64,000 nucleotides of DNA, from assembly GCA_016081115.2 (NCBI GenBank), contig CM071932.1, positions 53,890,659 through 53,954,658 on the forward strand. The letters are read 5' to 3'. A program made the translations under genes and the position numbers. The notes below the pieces were generated by a model. The model did no database searches and was not told the DNA's origin. It worked only from the letters and a program-made list of their open reading frames with translations. Origin of the DNA: Rehmannia glutinosa. Lineage: Eukaryota > Streptophyta > Magnoliopsida > Lamiales > Orobanchaceae. Shown piece after piece: positions 42,532 to 53,544 of the stretch. The first letter of the stretch is position 1; each line of letters starts with the position of its first letter.

Positions 42532-45500
42532 TTGCCTATGGTAAAAAAGAAAAAAATAACATATTTTTCTCTTATGTACCTCTTCTCACGTATTGTCTTC
42601 TAATCTCAACATTTCAATGTGAGTTCTACCTCAATTTTGTGAAAAATCATTGTAGAGTTGGTTGTCATCTTGTTTCGATTGCTAACATTTTTAATTTTAT
42701 AGACAAATTAGTAGGAAAAAATTAGAAAAAAGTAATGTTAGAATAATACTTGTTGGGAATCATTAGTTAATAAATTTTCATTAATTCGTCTTGATAGGAA
42801 TATTATTTTGGTGTTAAAATTATGAATTAAAATTATTCGGTAAAAATTTGATCATTAATGTTATTGTTTTTGGTTGAATAACTATTGTTATTTCATATTT
42901 TGATAATTTCAAATTATAGTTTAGGATAATTACAAAAAAATCTTGAGGTTCGGGCTAATTATAAAAGGACCCAGATATTTTTAAAAATTAAAGAAAATTC
43001 TTTGAGGTTTGATTTCGTGTTAAACTTTTTCCTTCTTAAGCAAAAATTTTTGCAAGAATCCCCCCGATATCTATAAAATATTTACAGTTACACTCTAAAA
43101 TTTAACACAGAATCAAACTTAAGGGTTTTTTTATTGTAATTTTGAAACACCTCTTCTTCTTTTTTGTAATTAGCCCAAACCTCAGGGGTATATTTGTAAT
43201 TATCCCTTATATCTTTGTAAAGTTTATGAAACTATTTTTTCTTTTGTTATTGACTTATTTGAATATTTATATTTATTTTTTATTTTTTTATAATCATGAA
43301 GTTATGCTATTAGATTCATAAAATATCATTATTTATATTTTTTATATAATCCAACAAATTCCACTGAAATCTATCAATATCTACATAATTCCATAGAATA
43401 AAATTCCAATAGAATATGATGAAATCCATAATGAAATCCATAGAATTTTCTAAAAATCTATGAAATTCCATGATTAAAAAATCCTTCAAATTCCATGTTG
43501 GAGACACCCTCCTTACACATAGTCGCACACCGACATATATATATATTGATGCATGCTTAATATATAACAATCGATTAATACTAAATTAATATCTTTTTAT
43601 ATATTGTATAATAAATAGTCTAATTGACCATTCTACCAGAGGTAACTCGTTATTAATTTTGGAAATTCATCATCCAACCAGTGATATTAATATCAATTAT
43701 GTGAGTTTAATTAGCTCGGTTATTTGTGCCTAGGAGAGAATTTTCCCGGTGCTGGAAACGATTGAAAGTGAAAACGATGAGGTGGGCGACACTGACACAA
43801 CTAGTGCTTCTGATTCTGGTGAAGATTTTGAGTACAGTGATGAAGAATTCTTCTATGGAGGCATTCAATGTATGTAAGAGTTATGATTGAATTATCTTTA
43901 GGGATAATTACAGAAACCCCCCTAAGGTTTGGGCTAATTACAAAAAATCCAGAAATATTTTAAAATTACAAAAAGTCCTCTAGATTTTGATTATGTCTTA
44001 AATTTAAGGAGGTATTTATATATTTCTATAAATATCATGGGGATTTTTAATATACTGCTTATGAAGGAGTAAAATGTATGACGGAATCAAACCTCTAGAT
44101 TTTTTTTTTTATAATTTTCAAAAATCTGTGGATTTTTTGTAATTAGCCCGAACCTCAGGATTGTTTTGGTAGTTATCCCTTATCATTATTAATGAATGAT
44201 CAGGTTTCTTATATTTAAATAACTTTATTTAGTGATCTGATTTTCCTAATTTCGATGTTAATTGCAGCTGAACTAGATTTATCAGAGGATGAGTATGATG
44301 AATATGATCTTGATCAGGTCTATTCCCTATTTCTCTCATACAATAACTGAAACCAGCTAATTGGAACTACCAAAATTACCAATAGTACTCTGTTGAAGTT
44401 TATTGAAATATACCGAAAAATGTTCATCAATAACGAATTTTCATTTCATTAGGAAATGGAAGAAGATGATGTTGATCCAGACGAATTATCGTACGAGGTA
44501 ATACAAAAGCGAAAGCTACCTGTTTGATCAGTTTTTTTCATTTTCATTTGTAATGATTGTGTTAATACAGCCACCTATATATCTTGTTCAAGAAAAACTA
44601 TGAATAATAATTAGGGATAATTACATAAACCCCAGAGGTTTGTGGTGAAAGAAAAATTGGAGAATTTTCAAAATGACTGAAAACCCTTTGAGATTTGACG
44701 TTGTCTTTCATTTTTACCCTATACATTAGTTGAACATATGGTATTTTTAGTTGAACATATGGTATTTTCGGGTGTCATCAAATATTTTACAATTATATCC
44801 CTCAACTTTTTGTATATTTAGAAAAGTTGAGCGATTTAAGTGTAACATATTTTATAACAACATTAAATTCCGTCAGGTCAACTAAATATTTGGGCAAAAT
44901 ATGAGACGCAATCAAACTTTAAGGATTTCTATAATTTTGAAAATTTTCAAGATTTTTTTATAATTACCCCAAACCTCAAGGCTGTTTTTTATATAATAAA
45001 GTTAAGGAGAATAATTTATGGTAACAGGAGCTGCTTGCTCTTGGAGAGAGAGTGGGAGTGGAGAACACAGGATTACCGGAAGCTGAAGTCAGTAAACATT
45101 TGCATCCAGTTACATGTCACTCTACTACCAATTTGCTTATTGACAGGTTGGTAAGTTTGTCTTCAGCTTTTCATTAGAAAACTATGATAGTCAAGTTTCA
45201 TTAAAAAAAAAAAATTAAAAGTAGCTTAAATGCAATTTTGGTCCTGTAAGTTTTAAGGGGTGGCATATTTGGTTCTATAAATATCTTATGTAGCATTTTG
45301 GTCTTATAAATCTAAAGGGGTAGCATATTTGATCATGTACATAAGTATCCGATGTAGCAATTAGGTCCCATAAAATTTTAATGTTTGTGCAATTTTGGTC
45401 CAAATGGGTAGATCACATTTCACTCTTTCAAGACCACAATTGCACTTAGAACTTAAGGGACCGAAATCACACCAAAAATCAAAATTTACGAGACTAATAA

Positions 45501-46219
45501 TGCTATATTGCATACTTAGAGGACCAAATATGCCAATTGTTATACTTATAGGACCAAAATTGTTATATACAATAATTATGGGACTGAATATACCAACTCC
45601 TTATATTTACAAGACCAAACTGCAATTAAACCTTAAAAAATTGATACATATATCCGCTATACTTTTTACATTCATTGTCTCTAATAAATCAAGCATATAA
45701 TATGATCAAATCATCAAATTTTAGTCAATTTGTTCAGTATTACGAGCTTGTAGCTCAAGAGGTATTCTTTACGCTTTGTAAGGATGTTGACCAGGATTCG
45801 AACCCGATATCTTTCATTTTTTTTTTAAATTTATCCCCTCCCCTCCCACCACTACTCCCAACTTATTTATAAAAAAAAGGGACTATTGCTCACTAGATTG
45901 CTCCATTGCAACAATATATATAGGTGTGTGATATGCCAAGTGGAGTATGAACAAGGAGAAGAACTAGTTACCCTACAATGTGATCATCTATACCACAAGG
46001 ATTGTATAGCTAAATGGCTTCAAGTTAAGAAGGTAAAATATTAATAACAAGTGTATGTAACCATATATTCTCAATATTTTTCTATTTTACAGTATATTCT
46101 CTCTTAGTCCGATAATGTGGTTTTATCTTGTATCGGTTTTTCAGATTTGCCCGATATGCAACAATGAAGTCTCCTGTGAAGAAATTCCCAATACCAATAG
46201 TACTATGCATAAAAGATGA
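41779..46219 (+). CDS. RING-H2 E3 ubiquitin ligase, BIG BROTHER-like (7 exons)
   Basis: Exons: 41779-41835, 43734-43869, 44268-44317, 44453-44497, 45028-45146, 45924-46032, 46145-46219. All introns are GT-AG and the frame is continuous for 196 codons plus TGA. Residues 20-96 are acidic (DTDTTSASDSGEDFEYSDEE). Residues 88-108, DVDPDELSYEELLALGERVG, match the block before the RING in BIG BROTHER and BB-related proteins. The RING-H2 is C137, C140, C155, H157, H160, C163, C174, C177 (CVICQVEYEQGEELVTLQCD, HLYHKDC, CPIC). BIG BROTHER limits organ size through ubiquitination; the assignment is to the family, not proven orthology. All zinc ligands are kept, so it is probably functional. Exon 1 (19 basic residues, before a 1.9-kb intron) is the least certain part. 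Introns 1, 2, 4 and 5 hold MITEs. Confidence 0.85.
42461..42530. repeat. (TAA)n microsatellite in intron 1
   Basis: About 23 TAA units with one variant. Confidence 0.95.
42921..43209. mobile_element. Tourist-like MITE 1 (intron 1)
   Basis: The element is 42924-43206, ends GGATAATTACAAAAAA and (reverse) GGGATAATTACAAATA, continued by GGTTTGGGCTAATTA on both sides. 3-bp TSD TTA, typical of PIF/Harbinger MITEs. Nested in the larger TIR element of intron 1. Confidence 0.8.
43898..44182. mobile_element. Tourist-like MITE 2 (intron 2)
   Basis: The element is 43901-44179 (279 bp), ends GGGATAATTACAGAAACC and (reverse) GGGATAACTACCAAAACA, TSD TTA on both sides. It makes up most of intron 2. Confidence 0.85.
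44611..45004. mobile_element. Tourist-like MITE 3 (intron 4)
   Basis: The left end GGGATAATTACATAAACC follows TTA at 44611-44613. The right end is decayed (GTTTTTTATATAATAAAG) before TTA at 45002-45004, only 23 bases before exon 5. Confidence 0.65.
45224..45636. mobile_element. TIR repeat in intron 5
   Basis: Left TTAAATGCAATTTTGGTCCT and reversed right AGGTTTAATTGCAGTTTGGT match; the inside has repeated 'GGACCAAATATGCCA'-like units in both directions. Non-coding. Confidence 0.6.
45743..45830 (+). mobile_element. Short SINE-like sequence (intron 5)
   Basis: A-box-like TAGCTCAAGAGG (45751-45762) and B-box GGATTCGAACCC (45793-45804) at tRNA spacing, then a T-rich tail. It cannot fold as a complete tRNA, so a tRNA-derived SINE is preferred. 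Confidence 0.4.
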
Positions 46220-47159
46220 ATGTAAATTTATTTGTACATGGTCAGTATATTGTGCTCAAATTCGTATGATACGATGATTTCCAGACAAATCTTTGCTACT
46301 TAGTATATATTCGATTTATTTTTCAGAGCGAAGTATATAGTCGAATTATGAGAAATCATGATTAATATTTTGCTTATATCCAGAAGACATAGTTATGGGT
46401 AATGGTCTTCACATTATGATAATATTGATAGAATTGAACTCAATTCGAAAATTATTGATATACAAAACCGAACAGAAAAATCAATTAACTATTAGATTTT
46501 TACTTTTTTGGAGTACAGTGTTTAGTTTTGGGAAAACACAAATCTTGGTTTTTAGTTTTCGTTTATTGACCATAGGGATAATTTCAATTTCGATACTCGA
46601 TTTTTGCCTCATTTTCACTTTTAGTACCCCTTTTTCAATTTAATCAAGATTGGTACCCTATATTCCTATATTTAATCACTTTTGGTACCTTTCCGTTAAC
46701 TATCTGTTAAAACTAATGTCTTAACCTATTACTGTTAAAATGACCTGTTCACTTTCAGTACCTAATGTTTTATTATAAATCACTTGTAGTATCCAAACTT
46801 TTCTTAAACTACAATAATGAAAATAGTCCATTATGATCATATGAGGCCCAACATGCTTCCGTAAATTAAAATTAAAATTTCCCTAAGAATTCATACCTCT
46901 TTTTTACTGCAACAATACCGGGTGAGATGGTTCGCAACGCCACCGGATGGAAAATTTCATGCCCCTAGATTTTTTTGACAGGCGGCTCCTCACCATCCAA
47001 GTTCACCTATTAGAGAAGTTGATCTACAAATTATCCTACTCTTTCAGACACTGCACAACAGAGCATTGGTTTGTTTCCAACACCAGGCATACGCAGTATT
47101 CTTTCAAAGGGAGATATTTAATAGAACATCATGAACACGTGTCGAAGCAAAAGCCTTCT
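46220..47159. other. Downstream region of the RING-H2 gene
   Basis: The first few hundred bases should hold the 3' UTR. At 46573-46800 the phrases TTCAATTTCGATACTCGATT and TTTTAGTACCCC suggest a decayed MITE. A 73-residue plus-strand ORF at 46947-47168 has no recognised domain. No further gene seen. Confidence 0.35.
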
Positions 47160-47984
47160 TTTTATTAAGAACATTGTTCGACCGCTAAACACCTAAATTA
47201 ATCTAGCGACGCTCGCAAGAGCACGAGATCAATCTAGAGTAGCAAGTTGACCAAAGTCGTCCCTGGCCCGGAAGACATAGCCGGAAAATAAGTTTTATGC
47301 AACAATAATAATCACTAAACAATCGAAATCAAAGAAAAGAGATGAAGAAATATTACGCTTTGATTAAGCCGCAAACTAACTTCAATGTCAAGAACTCAAG
47401 TAATCTCAATGTTGAATGAAAGAGAAAATAACAAAATCTATGGTTTAAAAGTGTTAAGTAATGAAAGTGTACGATAATATGGATCCCCCAAGTGCTATTT
47501 ATAAGCCTAGATTACTATACGAGATGGGAGAATCCTAAAAGAAGAAGAAATCTCGAAAAAGTCTAGAAAATTCTCCAAGTGCGCGACCGCGCTCTTCCTC
47601 ACGCTACTTCCCGCCCGCCCAAACTCATCATGCGCGCCCATGCACATTTGCGTCAAGGGTTGACGAGTACGCTCGCGCACATGTGCGCGCATTGCATTTT
47701 TTCTCTATCGTCCTCCGTGTGCGACCGTAATTCACATCAATGAAATCTCGTAATTCAAACCCCACAACATGGATTATTGTTTAACTATCACCTAATTCGT
47801 ACATCACAAAGATTAATTCACGATTTAGTCAAATCCTACGTATCAAGTTCATAATGTCACTTCCTAATTGAGGCTCAAATTAATGCATTTATTTCAAGTC
47901 GACTAAATAACACTATTATTAAACTTGAGATAATCAGTATGCAAAGTAAAAAATATAACCACATGCAATCATCATATTTTATCA
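47160..47984 (-). repeat. Probable 3' LTR of a Ty3/gypsy (Athila/Tat-like) element
   Basis: Orientation is from the gag-like fragment at 48283-48996. A minus TTATAAATAG box is at 47495-47504, and a GC-rich block (GCGCGACCGCGC, CGCGCACATGTGCGCGC) at 47578-47690 lies upstream of it. A purine-rich GTGGTGGGGACAAATT follows at 47991-48006. The left boundary is only approximate. Confidence 0.4.
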
Positions 47985-48282
47985 ATGACTAATTTGTCCC
48001 CACCACACTTACGTCATGCAATGACCTCAATGCGTAAAAATAAAAGAGAAGGAAAAACTATGTCCCTAAAAAATGTGAAGATTGAGAAATGGCACCATAG
48101 TTACGTCTGTCTATAATTCTACAAAAGGCATGTGTGGAAGAAAACACAGTACCTAAATAGAAAAAAATAGAGTAATGAAAAATAGAAAAAAATGCAAACA
48201 TACTCACTCAAATTCAACACACAAAAAAAAAGAAAGAAAAGAAAAAGGAAAAACAAACTTCACGGTCATCTGCTCTTATATG

Positions 48283-48996
48283 TCAGTCATTTGATGTTGA
48301 AAATAGACAAACTAACCCTGCATAGCATCTAAACGCGACATGATAGCCTCCCACCTGGTGGCGAGGCCCTGCTCGGGACCGAAGAAGGGCCGGGAATGAA
48401 TGGATCAACTGGGTGTGCCTCATGTGGGTCGTAATGCTCGATATCCTCCTCTCTCGTGACCGTTGTCCCCTATGGCAATAGGCAGGGGTGGAAGAGGAGC
48501 GGCCAGGTTCCAAATATGACTCCATAAATATTTTCTGGTGGTTGGTTCTCGAAAAATACCTTCCTTAGTCAAGAATTTTTTGTTGGTCAAGGAGACGTTA
48601 TTGATGTACGCCCTATCAATCTCTGTATAATTAAGACCGGCTATCTGGACCCCAAAATATTTCTCTATGAGAGATATAAAATGTCCCATCCCCAATTTGT
48701 ACGTACTTTTTGCTGCATGAGATTAAATGTATCAAAATTAACAGCAGTGGTACAAACTTTGGTATAAGATCGACCACAAAATAGGAAAAATAGTTCAGGA
48801 CTCGTCACCTTATTATTGCTTTCATCTTTTCCAAATACCTGATGAGCTAGAAATTTGAGTAAGAGGTAAGTCACAGGCTCCCAAATAAACCCATTCGGTG
48901 TCCCTTTAGTCGAGAAATTATTAAATCCTAATAATTCCAACCAAAATTGACCTGCCCGAAACGACTTTGGGATCGAGCGTAACCTATGAGTAGATG
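48283..48996 (-). pseudogene. Athila-like gag-like gene, C-terminal fragment
   Basis: The frame is open from 48996: IPKSFRAGQFWLELLGF, FIWEPVTYLLLKFLAHQVFG, LFFLFCGRSYTKVCTTAVNF, then after a shift GHFISLIEKYFGVQIAGLNY. Block order matches the gene at 53545-54642, and the type resembles Athila ORF1 (gag-like). It is cut at its N-terminal side at about 48996 by the LTR that starts there, and broken by at least one frameshift. Confidence 0.6.
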
Positions 48997-50420
48997 ATAC
49001 GTGTAAAATATACGTGCATCTAGGGACTTAAAATGGTATATAATTGATACATTTGCATATATATTCAGTGTGTTTTACTTGGTTTCCTTAGAAAGGCATG
49101 ATACTGCATATTTTTGTAACTTTTTATAGGGAAACGGAGCTTAGTTGAGAAAATATCAGTTGGAAGGCCCGGATAAGATTAACAAGTGCAATGAGAAGAT
49201 TGACAAGACAAAAACTAGTCACACGGTCGGACCGCGTAGGACCACACGATCATGTGACCTGCCCATGTGAAGATACATGTCCGTGTGAAGTGTCCTGGAG
49301 AAAACAGGGACGAAACCAAGCCACACGGCAAGACCATGTGAGACCGCACGGCCGTGTGGAGTGACCGTGTGAAAGCCACACAGGCCGTGCGACTGACTGT
49401 GGCGGATTTTTGTGTCATTTTCCCACTCAAACTCTACAAGTGATCTCTACAAGCACCTATATAAAAGACCCTAAGGGTTGCACGAAAACTGATTCATCCA
49501 TACAACATACAACACACCAAAATACACAGGAACACAAGATCAAAGGTCTTCTGAGAGAGGAGGGCTAGGTTACGAAACATACCACAAGGAATTTCGCATC
49601 TACGGAAGCACAAAAGCTTCGAAAGCTTGAAGGAATATCCATCCAGACAAAAAGGGTTTCTTTCTTAGTTTAGATCTATTGTCTGTGCTTAAACGATATC
49701 ACAAAGTTGATTTCAAGTTTTTCTATGAATTTGTTATCAATGTTTGGCTAATCTTTCGGATCTTAGGGCATAATCAAAACTGTGGATTCATTTTAAATCT
49801 TGATTAATAATTTTTTTAATTAATTCATGTGTTCTATTTTAAGGATTCGAGTGCTTATTCTTAATTGCATTTTATGTGATCAATAATTAGCATGTCATAT
49901 TTGTTAGTGCGAAATTCGAAAGAGGAGTTCTAACAAAGACGGAAATCAAATTCAGACCTACAACTGTTTGTGGGGAGTCATTCAATTCGTAGATCTTTTG
50001 GGAGTTAATAATAGTTGTATCGAGTCGGGAGACCTACAATTGTTATTAATCTACTGTTTGTGGGCCGCCCGGGAGGGGGAATAGACTAACTTAGGAATTG
50101 AACCCATATAATTACATGAATTTGTTTTGTTAAACATTAATTGGATTTAATATTGGAGAAACATGTTGAGATTATGTTCTTAAGGTTGCTCGTAGTTGTA
50201 GAAAATATTTGTGGGGTTCGCAAATTTATTTCTTTTTCTTTTTATTTTTAATTTTTATAAAATTTGAGATTCGGTCGCTTCAATAAAATTGGAATGCGAT
50301 GTTATTAAAGCCTAAGTGTTTCATAATCAATCCCTGGGGAATACGACCTTGTTTGTCATTATCCTATAAACTACAATGTACACTTGCAGTATAGCGATCC
50401 AAACAAGTTTTTAGCGAACA
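48995..50420 (+). repeat. 5' LTR of a plus-strand Ty3/gypsy Tat/Athila-like element
   Basis: Starts near TGATACGTGTAAAATATACG and ends in the region before the primer site. The segment ATACGACCTTG ... TACACTTGCAGTATAGCGATC at 50340-50398 is typical of such LTR ends. A TATATAAAAG box is at 49458-49467, and a cluster of CACACGG / CCGTGTG repeats lies at 49215-49405, upstream of it. The exact 3' edge (between 50401 and 50426) is uncertain. Confidence 0.55.
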
Positions 50421-50426
50421 AGTTTT

Positions 50427-50444
50427 TGGCGCCATTGTCGGGGA
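50427..50444 (+). promoter_or_regulatory. Primer binding site, tRNA-Asp-like
   Basis: TGGCGCCATTGTCGGGGA, two bases from the canonical plant gypsy site TGGCGCCGTTGCCGGGGA. Confidence 0.8.
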
Positions 50445-50592
50445 TTGAAATATTCTACTTAGATATAGTAATAAGTAGTTCAATCTTAATTGAAGCTTTT
50501 TGTAAACATTTTTATTATTTTTTTTTTTTATTTTTTTATTTTTATATATTTCTGCGGTTCTAACATTCTTTTTGTTAAATGCAGATAGTGCA
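50445..50592 (+). other. Leader of the plus-strand gypsy element, cut short
   Basis: T-rich leader without coding sequence. It stops where the LTR-like sequence at 50593 begins; the remainder of the element is not in the window. Confidence 0.4.
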
Positions 50593-52090
50593 TGATCACA
50601 CGTTCCAGAACTATGTTCGCCTATTTTTTAGCTTCACCGCAAGTGTACGGATCAGTTTATAGAATAGGGTTTGCAAGGTCGAATCCACAGGGATTAATAA
50701 ATTAATGTACCAAGTATTGGATTATAATAGTCCTATTTTTATCTAACTATCGAAATTTGAAGGATTGGTTTTATTATTACTAAAGAAGAAATTAATCCTA
50801 AAATAACAAAGCAAAGAGCGATTGAAAGATCAAGTATGAATGGATGGATTCCTGGGTTATAGTTTCAGTTAATATCCCACTTTTATGCTTAGATTAAGCA
50901 AACCAAGGTTAAACGTATTCTTCTCTATAGACCAATCACCAAAGTAATTTACCCCCTCTCTCGAGATGTATGTAAAAGCGTTGATTGGAATATCTATGCT
51001 AGCATCTCTACTCAACATGAGATACCCAACTCCCAAAAGTTCAAAAGATTATAAGATCTCACAAATATTCACAGACTTCTCAATCATGCAATCTATTTGT
51101 GTCAAGTACTCAAGATCTAGTATTGAAACTCATCTGTTAGAATTATGAATCAATACATCAAACAAGTTTAGATCAAAAGCCTTTTGATAAAATAAGAATT
51201 AAAGCAAAGTACTTGAATAGAGAAAGAAAACATTAACTTCAATCATCTTTAATCATCACATAAAAGTGTTTATTAACCTACTCCCAAACCCGGGAATTAC
51301 AAGATGTTTAGCCAGACATTGAAGATAAACAATTCATAGACAAATTATTCATAATCAAAATCTAACTAATTGAAATAACGATACGATGGAATGAGTGACT
51401 CGGGGATGATGACGATCTCTCGATCTATCTTCAATCCTCGAAGGTGTGGTTGCGGTCTTGATCGATCTCTCGAAGTTTCCCATGGAAAACTGCTATTTTC
51501 TCTGGTTTCTAGGGTAAAAATCAGCGTGTCCTTGTTTGTGGCCGCCCCATGTCTATTTGTACTTCGTTTGGGTCGAAAACCTAGTCAAAACGAGTCAAAC
51601 TCTGTGTTTCCCACAGAGGAGCACGGTTGTGCCTCTTTGGCACGCCTAGCCCGTGCTGGGTGCCGAACAGATTTTCTAATTTTCTGAGAAGAGCATGGGT
51701 GTGCCCATATGGCACAGGCTGCCCGTGCTATAGGCCGAACATTGGGTCTTCACATCTGGGTTGAGCACGGGTTGTGCTAGAGGAGCACGCCCTGCCCGTG
51801 CTCACCTGTAACAACAAGTACTTGGCTATTTTCTTCCGTTTCTTGCCCGATTCGTCCAACTTATTCTTGATTCGACTCCAAACTTCATCTAACATGTCAA
51901 GTATTGGCGGTTGCAATACCCGAATTGTTGCCAAAATGCTACAAATATAGATAAATTCCTACAAAACGAGCAAAGCGTAATCCTTTTCCACAAAACAGGA
52001 ATAAAACCCTATTTACTCATATAATGCATGCATATCAACTCATTCTAACCAATATTAAGCCCAAAATACATGCAAAATACAAGTCAATCA
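50593..52090 (-). repeat. 3' LTR of a minus-strand gag-only gypsy element
   Basis: The minus strand begins TGATTGACTTG immediately after a purine tract and ends TGTGATCA, giving TGAT/ATCA termini. A TACAAATAG box is at 51553-51561. Three GAGCACGGG / CCCGTGCTC palindromic units lie at 51609-51811. Its upstream gene is the gag-like pseudogene at 53545-54642/63218-63541; the 5' LTR would be beyond 64000. Confidence 0.5.
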
Positions 52091-52106
52091 AACCCCCAAA
52101 CTTAAA
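52091..52106 (-). promoter_or_regulatory. Polypurine tract
   Basis: Minus TTTAAGTTTGGGGGTT directly before the LTR start, the usual motif of Athila/Tat elements. Confidence 0.6.
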
Positions 52107-53544
52107 CTGTTGGTAGTCCCGGTCAACACTTTTTAAATAAGACAACACAAATGGGGCAAAGAAGAGCCACTCAAGAACACCACATCATAATTTATGTCAT
52201 CTATCCATAGACATCAAGCACAAACCAACCAAGTTTCAAAGAGCTAACACGGAGCACAAGTTTATAAAAATCAAGGTAAAACACTTCAAATCACGCCTCT
52301 CGGGGATAAAGTGTATACTCTACTCACTAGAATGATAAGGGACGTGTATTCACTCAAGTCATATCAATGATGAAGAATTACCATATCTTTGCAAATCGTC
52401 TCACATCTCCGCCACTCGTTTGTATGCAATTCACAAATCATAAAGGACTCTATGTAGGGTTGTAATGAAGGCTCTTTGGTTAAGGTAGGGAGATATGGAT
52501 AAAGTGAATCAACTCGAGCGTAAAGATTGGAAAACACATTGTTTTTCTCAAACCATTTTTCTATTTCAAATTAACTATGTACTCCCAATCGCCTTATATC
52601 TTATCACTTCTTTATGTCTCCCTTCTTATTTTATACACATTATTCCCCTTCGCCTTACATCACAATTCTCAGCCTATTTTTTACTTCTGGCCGACTCACC
52701 TTTTTTTTTCGACTCCTTGTGAGTATTTTTCCACTTTTTTACTCTTTTTTTTTCTTTTATTCCCAAGCACCCAACATGTACATATTTTCTAACTTTTCGA
52801 CACCCCTTCATTCAACCCTTTATTCCATCCCTTCACTCAATGCTATACGCTCAAGTTCAGGGTAACTGATATATCAAAATTAAGTTCTAAGGCTTGAAAT
52901 GTGGCTATCAAAAAAATCAGGCAATAGGCTCAAATTGGCTAACTAGGGAAGTCAAATATCATAAGGTAGGCAAAAAGGCTTGAAAGGCTTAACAAAGATG
53001 GCCTAAAATCATCTTCATGAATGCATACAACATGTGACTTTGACGGAGAAACCAAAGCAAGTTCTAGAATTCAAATCAACATGAATGACACACTCAATCA
53101 CAAACAAGACTGCATAATATGAAAGCAGTAAAGGCTCAAAAGCTCACAGGCTTGTAAGTGCATAATTCAAAGTATGTTACCCATGATTCAATAATCACAT
53201 GCTCCATATTAACTATTCTCAACCCGATCAACTCACACTCAACATCCAATTCAAAACAACACAAACCAATCCGCAAATGCTCCCAAGATCAAGATCTCAA
53301 TTAAAACACAACAAACACACAATAGCGGTGAACTCACTCCCTAACAACTAGGAAAGCAATAAACGTGCCAAAGCGATAAACGTGCTAAAACCATAACAAA
53401 AAAAATTCAAACATCTAATGCAATGCAACCTATATGCTCTACATGCAACTAAATGAATGCAAACGCCACACCCATCAAAAAAATATTACCTCCCCCCCCC
53501 CAAAAAACTTGAATGAAATTATAGCTTATGAAAGAGAAGGTAGA
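52107..53544. other. Non-coding interior of the gag-only gypsy element
   Basis: No pol domain in any frame. Plus-strand ORFs at 52495-52865 are low-complexity Ser/Phe/Leu translations. The stretch therefore separates the gag-like gene from the PPT without polymerase genes. Confidence 0.45.

Larger units (their letters stand above)
42190..43512. mobile_element. TIR element in intron 1, TGAGGGTGTCCCCAA ends
   Basis: Left end TGAGGGTGTCCCCAATCATGG, reversed right end GGAGGGTGTCTCCAACATGG, with internal GGAATTnnATGG-type repeats on both sides. It contains the (TAA)n run and a Tourist-like MITE. Flanks TTACA occur near both ends, but offset by two bases on the left, so the TSD is uncertain. Confidence 0.6.

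Noticed and set aside
42411..42725. Plus-strand ORF with a poly-Ile stretch
   Set aside because: Read-through of the (TAA)n microsatellite in intron 1.
45751..45804. tRNA gene in intron 5 of the RING-H2 gene
   Set aside because: Box spacing fits, but no acceptor stem pairing is visible; SINE-like is more likely.
41779..46219. A gene cluster or defence system around the RING-H2 gene
   Set aside because: All neighbouring DNA is transposon-derived; no other host gene lies within 15 kb on either side in the window.
52495..52865. Overlapping Ser/Phe/Leu-rich plus-strand ORFs
   Set aside because: Pyrimidine-rich non-coding interior of the gypsy element.
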